Of a stretch of 32,806 bases of DNA, positions 1 to 6,620 are shown piece after piece. The stretch is from Aeromicrobium sp. Lineage in GTDB: Bacteria > Actinomycetota > Actinomycetes > Propionibacteriales > Nocardioidaceae. The DNA is taken from NCBI GenBank assembly GCA_008017265.1, contig SSHC01000106.1, positions 1 through 32,806 of the forward strand. The letters are read 5' to 3'. Within the stretch, counting starts at the first letter, position 1. The number at the start of each line of letters is the position of its first letter. The notes beneath the pieces were generated by a model. The model did not search any database. It was given only the letters and a program-made list of their open reading frames with translations, and was not told the DNA's origin. The position numbers were made by a program, and so were the translations under genes.

Positions 1-254
1 AGATGAAGGCGAAGAAGAAGCGCAAGGTTGATTTCACGCTTGCTGTGTCGTCGAATCGGAAGGCGGTTCGCGGTCGGGTTGCGGTGTATCGCGGTTCAAC
101 GTTGGTGAAGGCGGCGAACTTGAACTCAAAGGGCAAAGTCACGCTCAAAACGACGAAGCAGCCGAAGGGTTCTGTGGTTTACACGGTCAAGTACTTCGGT
201 TACGGGACGGCCAAGCCGGTCACGAAACTCGTCCGCGTCACCACCAAGAAATAG
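1..254 (+). CDS. C-terminal fragment of a secreted Ig-like/Lys-rich surface protein (truncated by window start)
   Basis: ORF open to the window edge, stop at 252-254. Sequence KAKKKRKVDFTLAVSSNRKAVRGRVAVYRG...VVYTVKYFGYG is clearly paralogous to the C-terminus of the next gene. Confidence 0.7.
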   Translation, partial: MKAKKKRKVDFTLAVSSNRKAVRGRVAVYRGSTLVKAANLNSKGKVTLKTTKQPKGSVVYTVKYFGYGTAKPVTKLVRVTTKK

Positions 255-262
255 GAGTGGAA

Positions 263-302
263 TGTGGGCTAGGGATTTCACGAGCATGTGCCTTAGCCCA
301 CA
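263..302 (+). terminator. Inverted repeat TGTGGGCTA...TAGCCCACA, probable terminator
   Basis: 9-bp perfect arms (263-271 / 294-302) starting 9 nt after the stop codon at 254. Confidence 0.5.
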
Positions 303-417
303 ATGACCCACCAAAGTAGTTATTTCGAACTATGCAGATCGTGTTTTTCCCGTAGTATCCATCAAAGCGATGGCTTTGTGCCTAGCGACTCATGGATGGA
401 CTTGGGGGTTCGGCTCG

Positions 418-1491
418 ATGGTGAAACCAATACAGCGCGTTCTGAGCGCACTAATTGCGGTTTTCGCGCTCATCACGTCGCTTGCGGTTTTCGCTCCTGC
501 GCAGGCCGATAAAGCGGTTGAAACAGGCTCCCTCTCTGGCACAGTAACCGACGTGAACGGTGCGCCCATTCAGGGAGTAAAAATTGAGGTCTTGCGAGGA
601 ACTGAATTTTTCTGGGTTGCCAACGATCGCGAAGTCACGAAGGCGGACGGCTCGTTTTCGATCACAGGTTTACCTGCTGACACCTACCGGATTGAATTCG
701 TGCCTACGAACGGTGAATTTGCGCGCTTGTTTTGGGAGAGCGGAGAAGTTCTGGCTGATGCGAAGCCCATCGTCATGGCGCCAGGGCAAGACATCACCGG
801 CCTTGACGTCACCTTGGCCGCTGAGTCTGGCGAAATTTCAGGGACAGTAACAGAGCCAGACGGTTCACCGCCGAGCGATGCGACCGTCGCCCTGTACCAG
901 CAAGGGCCAGACGGCACCTTCCACATGTACGACTCGTACAGGTTGCTGAACGTCGAACTTCGAGGCCTTTATTACTTTACGTCGCTTCCCGCGGGCGTTT
1001 ATCGTCTCGGGTTTTTCCCGAACGACGACCGGTTCAATAACGAGTACTCCGGAAACCAGCCAACGTTGGACCTTGCCCACGACATTGTGCTTGCGGCAGG
1101 CGAAAAGCGAACCGGCATTGACGCGCGTTTTGATGCCAAGCCAAAACCACAACCAGAAGTTGTCCAGCCAGAAGTTGTCCAGCCAGAGGTAGTTGAACCA
1201 GAAGTTGTCCAGGCAGTTCCATCGGCGCTTGGCGTGTACGCGAAGGCTAAGAAGAAGCGCAAAGTCAATATTGTGATCGCAGTATTTTCCCAGCGCAAAG
1301 TCGCTCGTGGCAATGTAGCGATCTATCGGGGCAACAAGCGTCTAACGACCGTCACGCTCAATCGTCGTGGCGCAGCCGCCGTGACCTTGAAGAAGCAGCC
1401 ACGCGGCACCACGGTTTACACCGTGAAGTATCTCGGCAATGAAAAAGCACAGCCGGTTGCGAAGAAACTAACGGTCCGCGTTAAGAAGTAG
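418..1491 (+). CDS. Secreted protein with two carboxypeptidase-regulatory-like/Cna-B-type domains and a Lys-rich Ig-like C-terminal domain
   Basis: Signal peptide MVKPIQRVLSALIAVFALITSLAVFAPAQA from ATG 418 (ORF track start 370 is upstream); GSLSGTVTDVNGAPIQGVKIEV and GEISGTVTEPDGSPPSDATVAL motifs; C-terminal KAKKKRKV domain. Confidence 0.75.
   Translation: MVKPIQRVLSALIAVFALITSLAVFAPAQADKAVETGSLSGTVTDVNGAPIQGVKIEVLRGTEFFWVANDREVTKADGSFSITGLPADTYRIEFVPTNGEFARLFWESGEVLADAKPIVMAPGQDITGLDVTLAAESGEISGTVTEPDGSPPSDATVALYQQGPDGTFHMYDSYRLLNVELRGLYYFTSLPAGVYRLGFFPNDDRFNNEYSGNQPTLDLAHDIVLAAGEKRTGIDARFDAKPKPQPEVVQPEVVQPEVVEPEVVQAVPSALGVYAKAKKKRKVNIVIAVFSQRKVARGNVAIYRGNKRLTTVTLNRRGAAAVTLKKQPRGTTVYTVKYLGNEKAQPVAKKLTVRVKK
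1153..1212 (+). repeat. Four 15-bp tandem units encoding PEVVQ/PEVVE linker
   Basis: ccagaagttgtccag x3 plus the variant ccagaggtagttgaa, in frame. Confidence 0.85.
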
Positions 1492-1539
1492 ATTGTTGGC
1501 GTGTCCGGCGTGAGCCGTATCGCTGGCTAACATTTAGGC

Positions 1540-1577
1540 TTGAGCGTAGGTGGAGATCTATTCCCGCCTACGCTCAA
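1540..1577 (+). terminator. Hairpin TTGAGCGTAGG...CCTACGCTCAA between surface gene and glmU
   Basis: 11-bp perfect arms (1540-1550 / 1567-1577). Confidence 0.6.
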
Positions 1578-1605
1578 TACGTTCCTGAGATTTTCGAGGA
1601 GACCC

Positions 1606-3009
1606 GTGAAAAAGACCGCTGCAATTGTTCTTGCCGCAGGAGCGGGTACCCGCATGAAATCGGCCCGCGCCAAAGTGCTCCACGAGATTGCCGGACGCTC
1701 GATGCTAGAGCATGCGCTCGCTGCTGTACGTGACGTTGAAGTTGACTCGATCGTGGCAGTTGTAGGCCACGACCGCGAGCAAGTAACAGCGGCGCTCGGG
1801 CAGTGCGCTGCAGACGCGATCGTGGCAGTGCAGGAGCAACAAAACGGAACTGGCGATGCGGTTCGGTGCGCGCTGGATGTCGAAAGCGAAGCGGCGGAAA
1901 CCTACGTCATCACCTACGCGGACGTTCCGCTCTTGACTGGCGAAACGTTGCGGGAACTCCTCACCGATCATGCCTTGGCCAAGCGCGCCGTCACCATCTT
2001 GACCGCTGCTGTGGCTGACCCGACCGGATACGGTCGAATCTTGCGTGATGCCGATGGCGCAGTTGTAGCAATCCGCGAACACAAAGACGCAAGCAGCGAC
2101 GAGTTGCTCGTCAACGAAGTCAACAGCGGGATCTTGGTCGTGAGCGGCGAATTTCTTGGTCGTGCCGTTCGCGCACTCACGAGCAATAATGCCCAAGCCG
2201 AGCTGTATCTCACCGATATTGTTTCGGCCGCGGTGTTGGAGGGCCTTCCAGTAGGTGCGCACGTACTCGATGATGTGTGGCAAACCGAAGGAGTCAACGA
2301 TCGTAGACAACTGGCCCGCATGGGGCGAGAGTTAAACCGCCGAATCACGAACCACTGGATGGCTGAAGGCGTCACAATTATCGATCCCGAAACCACGTGG
2401 ATTGACTCAGCCGTGAGCATCGGCCGTGACACGATCATTCACCCAGGCACCCAGCTCTTAGGAGCCACTACCGTGAGTGAAGGCGCCACGATCGGCCCAG
2501 ACACCACCTTGCGCAACGTGGAAGTCGGTCAAGGCGCAAAAGTAGTGCGCACTGACGCAACTGATGTACTGATCGGTGAGAACGCCAGCGTCGGCCCATT
2601 CACGTATTTGCGTCCCGGAGTTGAATTAGCCGAGAGTGCCAAGGCGGGGGCATTCGTCGAGTTGAAAAACACCAAGGTAGGGCAAGGCTCCAAGGTGCCC
2701 CACTTGTCGTACATGGGGGATGCCCAGATCGGCGCTGGCAGCAACATCGGCGCTGGCAGTATCACCGCCAATTACGACGGCCAAAACAAACATCGAACGA
2801 CTATCGGTAGCAATGTGAGAATTGGATGCGACAACGTTCTTGTTGCGCCTGTGACTGTTGATGATGGTGCCTATACCGGTGCTGGCACAATCGTTCGCGA
2901 AGACGTTCCAGGGGGGTCGCTGGCGGTATCGGCTGGATCACAGAGGAACATTGAGGAGTGGGTGAAACGATCCCGCTCGAGCAGTGAAACGCACGACTCT
3001 CCCGCATAG
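1606..3009 (+). CDS. glmU: Bifunctional UDP-N-acetylglucosamine pyrophosphorylase / glucosamine-1-phosphate N-acetyltransferase
   Basis: AAIVLAAGAGTRMKS nucleotidyltransferase signature, left-handed beta-helix hexapeptide repeats, NTKVGQGSKVPHLSYMGDAQIG...ITANYDG. GTG 1606 preceded by a gaggag RBS; ORF track start 1540 is within a hairpin. Confidence 0.95.
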   Translation: MKKTAAIVLAAGAGTRMKSARAKVLHEIAGRSMLEHALAAVRDVEVDSIVAVVGHDREQVTAALGQCAADAIVAVQEQQNGTGDAVRCALDVESEAAETYVITYADVPLLTGETLRELLTDHALAKRAVTILTAAVADPTGYGRILRDADGAVVAIREHKDASSDELLVNEVNSGILVVSGEFLGRAVRALTSNNAQAELYLTDIVSAAVLEGLPVGAHVLDDVWQTEGVNDRRQLARMGRELNRRITNHWMAEGVTIIDPETTWIDSAVSIGRDTIIHPGTQLLGATTVSEGATIGPDTTLRNVEVGQGAKVVRTDATDVLIGENASVGPFTYLRPGVELAESAKAGAFVELKNTKVGQGSKVPHLSYMGDAQIGAGSNIGAGSITANYDGQNKHRTTIGSNVRIGCDNVLVAPVTVDDGAYTGAGTIVREDVPGGSLAVSAGSQRNIEEWVKRSRSSSETHDSPA

Positions 3010-3028
3010 GACCTTCAGGAGTAAACCG

Positions 3029-4012
3029 GTGGCATCGAATAGTTCAGCCAAACGCACCACGACAAAAAACCTCATGCTCATGTCGGGACGCGCGCATCCG
3101 GTGCTAGCCGAAGAAGTCGCCCGCATTCTCGATGTGGATCTTGTGCCCACAACTGCTTACGATTTCGCAAACGGCGAGATCTACGTGCGATTCAACGAAT
3201 CGGTGCGTGGCTGTGATGCCTTTGTGATCCAGAGCCACTCGGCCCCGATCAATGAAGCCATCATGGAACAACTCATCATGATCGATGCGCTCAAACGGGC
3301 TTCGGCCAAGCGCATCACGGTGATCCTTCCGTTCTACGGATATGCGCGCCAAGACAAGAAGCATTTGGGACGCGAGCCCATTAGCGCGCGCCTCATGGCC
3401 GATCTCTTCCTCACCGCTGGGGCAGACCGCCTCATGACGGTCGATCTGCATACGGCGCAGATCCAAGGGTTCTTCGACGGCCCTGTCGACCACCTTCTGG
3501 CGATGCCGATTCTGGTCGATGAAGTGAAGAAAAAGTATGGAGATAAGCCACTAGCGGTGGTCTCACCTGACGCGGGCCGAATCAAAGTGGCCGAGTCGTG
3601 GGCGAAAGCCTTCGGCGGAGCGCCACTGGCCTTCATTCACAAAACCCGCGATATCAATCAGCCGAACCAAACCAAGGCGAACCGCGTGGTCGGAGAAGTA
3701 ACAGGACGAACCTGCATCTTGGTCGATGACCTCATCGACACGGGCGGAACAATTGTTCAAGCAGCCGAAGCGCTTATGAACGATGGTGCTGCAGAAGTAG
3801 TCATTGTCTCGACGCACGCCGTTTTCTCCGGGCCAGCCGTTGAGCGCTTGTCGAACTCTGTTGCACGTGAAGTAATCGTGACCAACACGCTTCCACTCAC
3901 TGAGGACATGATGTTTGACAAACTCACAGTCCTGTCGATCGCGCCGCTCTTGGCAAAGGCAGTGTCAGCAGTATTTGAAGACGGCTCGGTCACGAGCCTG
4001 TTCGACGAATAG
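3029..4012 (+). CDS. prs: Ribose-phosphate pyrophosphokinase
   Basis: LMSGRAHPVLAEEVA, GYARQDKKHLGREPISA, CILVDDLIDTGGTIVQAAEAL PRPP signature; RBS aggag before GTG 3029. Confidence 0.93.
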   Translation: MASNSSAKRTTTKNLMLMSGRAHPVLAEEVARILDVDLVPTTAYDFANGEIYVRFNESVRGCDAFVIQSHSAPINEAIMEQLIMIDALKRASAKRITVILPFYGYARQDKKHLGREPISARLMADLFLTAGADRLMTVDLHTAQIQGFFDGPVDHLLAMPILVDEVKKKYGDKPLAVVSPDAGRIKVAESWAKAFGGAPLAFIHKTRDINQPNQTKANRVVGEVTGRTCILVDDLIDTGGTIVQAAEALMNDGAAEVVIVSTHAVFSGPAVERLSNSVAREVIVTNTLPLTEDMMFDKLTVLSIAPLLAKAVSAVFEDGSVTSLFDE

Positions 4013-4056
4013 CGCACAAGGCCAATCCGCCCGATTTGGGCGCGCGACACCTGCTG

Positions 4057-4066
4057 GGGTAGACTT
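4057..4066 (+). promoter_or_regulatory. Candidate promoter -10 (TAGACT) for rplY-pth
   Basis: ttgggc-18nt-tagact in the prs-rplY intergenic region. Confidence 0.35.
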
Positions 4067-4114
4067 TCGGTTGCCTCGGCGAGGGTCGCACCAACACGTG
4101 ACTGTGATCGACAG

Positions 4115-4144
4115 GGCGCTCCACAGAGTGTCGTGTTGAGCGCC
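4115..4144 (+). promoter_or_regulatory. Structured rplY leader hairpin
   Basis: GGCGCTC (4115-4121) pairs with GAGCGCC (4138-4144), with inner CAC/GTG stem extension; in the 5' UTR of rplY. Confidence 0.4.
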
Positions 4145-4187
4145 GTAAAAGAACCGAAAACTACTGAGAACCAGCAGGAGAAACCCC

Positions 4188-4811
4188 GTGTCTGAACTGA
4201 AAATTACCGCCGAAACCCGCACTGAGTTCGGCAAGGGCGCGGCTCGCCGTCTTCGTCGCGAAGGCCAGATTCCGGCTGTTCTATACGGACACGGAAGCGA
4301 CCCAATCCACGTTTCCCTGCCTGGACACCAAGCAACCCAAGCTCTCAAGCAGGCGAATGCTCTGTTCGAGTTGACCGTCGGTAGCGAAGAGCACCTCACG
4401 ATCCCACGCCAAGTTCAGCGTGACCCGCTGCGCGGCCACATCGAACACGTTGACCTGCTCATCGTGCAAAAGGGCGAACGCGTTGTTGTTGAGGTTCCGT
4501 TGGTTCACGTGGGTGAGGCTGCGGCTGGCACTCTCGTCGTCACCGAACTCGCCACGATTGCGCTTGAAGTTGAAGCAACCCACATCCCTGAATCGGTCGA
4601 TGTTGTCCTTGACGGACTTGAAGCCGGCGCTTTGGTTCACGCTTCCGATTTGACTCTGCCGAAGGGTGCAACCCTCGCGGAGGATGCCGAAAACCTCATC
4701 GTCAACATCACGGCCGCACCTACGGCTGCACAGATGGAGCACGACGGCGAAGGCGAAACTGCTGAAGGTTCCGCTCAAGAAGCTGCACCTGAGGCAGCCG
4801 AGGGCGAGTGA
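4188..4811 (+). CDS. rplY: 50S ribosomal protein L25 / general stress protein Ctc
   Basis: KITAETRTEFGKGAARRLRREGQIPAVLYGHG...HVDLL; C-terminal TL5/Ctc-type extension. Confidence 0.93.
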   Translation: MSELKITAETRTEFGKGAARRLRREGQIPAVLYGHGSDPIHVSLPGHQATQALKQANALFELTVGSEEHLTIPRQVQRDPLRGHIEHVDLLIVQKGERVVVEVPLVHVGEAAAGTLVVTELATIALEVEATHIPESVDVVLDGLEAGALVHASDLTLPKGATLAEDAENLIVNITAAPTAAQMEHDGEGETAEGSAQEAAPEAAEGE

Positions 4812-5374
4812 CCTGGCTGATCGTTGGGCTCGGAAATCCGGGCCCAGCGTATGCCGCTACTCGGCACAATGTCGGGTATTTTGTGACAGACGAGCTGTCC
4901 ACGCGTGTGGGCGGCTCGTTTGCGCTTCACAAAGCAACCAAGGCTGAGGCAGTCTCTGGCCGGTTGGTCCGCGAGCCCGTCGTGTTGGGTCGTTCACGTG
5001 GCTACATGAACGAGAGCGGTGGGCCAGTTGCCGCGCTCATGAAGTATTACTCGGTTCAGCCAGAAAATCTCATTGTCATTCACGACGAATTGGATATTCC
5101 AGTCGGATCGCTACGTCTCAAAATGGGCGGTGGCGATAACGGGCACAACGGACTCAAATCAATCCGTCAAGCGATCGGTACGGGCGATTTCTATCGGGTT
5201 CGAGTGGGTATTGGGCGTCCGCCTGGGCGCCAAGAAGTGCATGACTTCGTCCTCAAGCCGTTTACCAAGAATGAACGGACTGAGATCGACATCATCGTTC
5301 AGGAAGCCGCTGACGCCATCGAAAGCTTGATCGAGCATGGCCTCGAGCGAACGCAAGGCTCATTCAACCGCTAG
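4808..5374 (+). CDS. pth: Peptidyl-tRNA hydrolase
   Basis: WLIVGLGNPGPAYAATRHNVGY, GGDNGHNGLKSI; GTGA overlap with the rplY stop. Confidence 0.95.
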   Translation: MTWLIVGLGNPGPAYAATRHNVGYFVTDELSTRVGGSFALHKATKAEAVSGRLVREPVVLGRSRGYMNESGGPVAALMKYYSVQPENLIVIHDELDIPVGSLRLKMGGGDNGHNGLKSIRQAIGTGDFYRVRVGIGRPPGRQEVHDFVLKPFTKNERTEIDIIVQEAADAIESLIEHGLERTQGSFNR

Positions 5375-5425
5375 CGACGTCGACAAGCGCGAGTCGCTGG
5401 GCGCAACCGCGGCAGCCTAATCGGG

Positions 5426-6499
5426 CTAGTAGCCGCCGTCGCTCATCGGGGCGAGGACTCCGGTGGCGAGCCAGTAGTTTCCTTGAGCCGTTCCCGCATA
5501 CGCACGTGGACCGATTACTGCGCAACCACGCACACGCTGTGTCGCGTCGAAACCATTCTTAGCAACCTTGAGTCCCGAGATTGCAGGCTTGTTCTTGCCG
5601 GGGGAGATGTTGATGGAGCAACCGCCGTTTCCAAGACGGTTCTTTTCAATACGTAAATTCGAGACATTTCCAGCGTCTTGGGTGATCATGATGGCCGCAT
5701 TATGTGCGCCCGACATGCGGCTACCAGAAATGGTGATGTTCGAACCGCTGACAATCTGAACATTGTCGTCGTGGCTTGGACCACCGTTCCAGTTCGGATC
5801 ATTTGCATAATGAACGTTGCTATGTAGCCAGGAATCTTCAATTACTACGTTGCCGGCGCCGTGAATGTGTACTTGGTCGACTACATCTCGAATCTCAACA
5901 CCTTCAAGTGAAAAGTTCGAACCCATGATGCCGTTTGTATCGGGGTTGCGGTAGGTGGAGTAGATTTCCGAGTTCTTTACCCGCAGCCCAGTCGAACGTG
6001 AAGCGATGAGTCCGGTCTTGAGCGCTTTGACGCCAACCACTCGCGTGTTCTTGATGACGACATTGGGCGCCCGGACAGATATCGACCCGCGAACCTCAAG
6101 CGAATCAATGATCTTGCCCGCCTGGGTGACGACAAGTTCGCCGTCGTACCGCGTCAGCTTTGTTCCGGAGGGAACACCCGTCGTTTTGGACGACGTTTGG
6201 GTGGGGTTTGTTTTGGGTGGTTTGATAACCGGTGCCGGCGTAGTGGGGGACGCGGTCACAGTGTCAGACGCGATGGCTGTCGGTACTGAAGCGCTTGGCG
6301 CTGGTGTCGAGGAGGGATTCGTAGTCGGTTCTGGGCGCTCAACGTTTCGGTCGGCGCGAGCGTGAGACTCCGAGGAGGATAGGTCAGTGGTATCGGGACT
6401 CTCGGGGTTGCTTGGTGTATGCGTGCACCCAGTTATCGCAAAGATTGAAGTGACTACGACAGCGGTTCCGAGAACCCGGACGGTTAGGCCTTGCCTCAC
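5426..6499 (-). CDS. Secreted lipoprotein with right-handed parallel beta-helix domain
   Basis: Lipobox-like N-terminus ...FAITGC; Ser/Thr/Pro linker; beta-helix repeats VIKNTRV / NVVIEDSWLHSN; paralogous to the C-terminus of the 6621-9611 product. Confidence 0.75.
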   Translation of the reverse strand: MRQGLTVRVLGTAVVVTSIFAITGCTHTPSNPESPDTTDLSSSESHARADRNVERPEPTTNPSSTPAPSASVPTAIASDTVTASPTTPAPVIKPPKTNPTQTSSKTTGVPSGTKLTRYDGELVVTQAGKIIDSLEVRGSISVRAPNVVIKNTRVVGVKALKTGLIASRSTGLRVKNSEIYSTYRNPDTNGIMGSNFSLEGVEIRDVVDQVHIHGAGNVVIEDSWLHSNVHYANDPNWNGGPSHDDNVQIVSGSNITISGSRMSGAHNAAIMITQDAGNVSNLRIEKNRLGNGGCSINISPGKNKPAISGLKVAKNGFDATQRVRGCAVIGPRAYAGTAQGNYWLATGVLAPMSDGGY

Positions 6500-6546
6500 A
6501 TAACTCCAACAACATCGGGCGAGCAGATTTTTCCCGACTCGCAGGC

Positions 6547-6584
6547 GAATATCGGTGGGCCCCGAGAAACCCCCACCGATATTC
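6547..6584 (-). terminator. 13-bp inverted repeat downstream of the 6621-9611 gene
   Basis: GAATATCGGTGGG (6547-6559) / CCCACCGATATTC (6572-6584), perfect arms. Confidence 0.6.
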
Positions 6585-6590
6585 TACCTG

Positions 6591-6609
6591 CTTTGCGCTT
6601 GGCGCAAAG
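6591..6609 (-). terminator. 8-bp hairpin immediately 3' of the 6621-9611 gene
   Basis: CTTTGCGC-ttg-GCGCAAAG, perfect arms, 12 nt from the stop codon. Confidence 0.5.
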
Positions 6610-6620
6610 ACCCGTTGTGG

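Noticed and set aside
1249-1266. KKKRKV motif identical to the SV40-type nuclear localisation signal core (also at 12-29)
   Set aside because: Occurs in a secreted bacterial Ig-like domain with Lys/Arg-rich strands; most likely coincidental, no evidence of a nuclear effector.
1540-1605. N-terminal extension of GlmU in the ORF track (MSVGGDLFPPTLNTFLRFSRRP)
   Set aside because: Falls in a hairpin and promoter region; the gaggag RBS and family N-terminus support GTG 1606.
1705-2310. 201-aa minus-strand ORF within glmU
   Set aside because: Antisense to highly conserved glmU coding sequence; composition does not look like a real protein.
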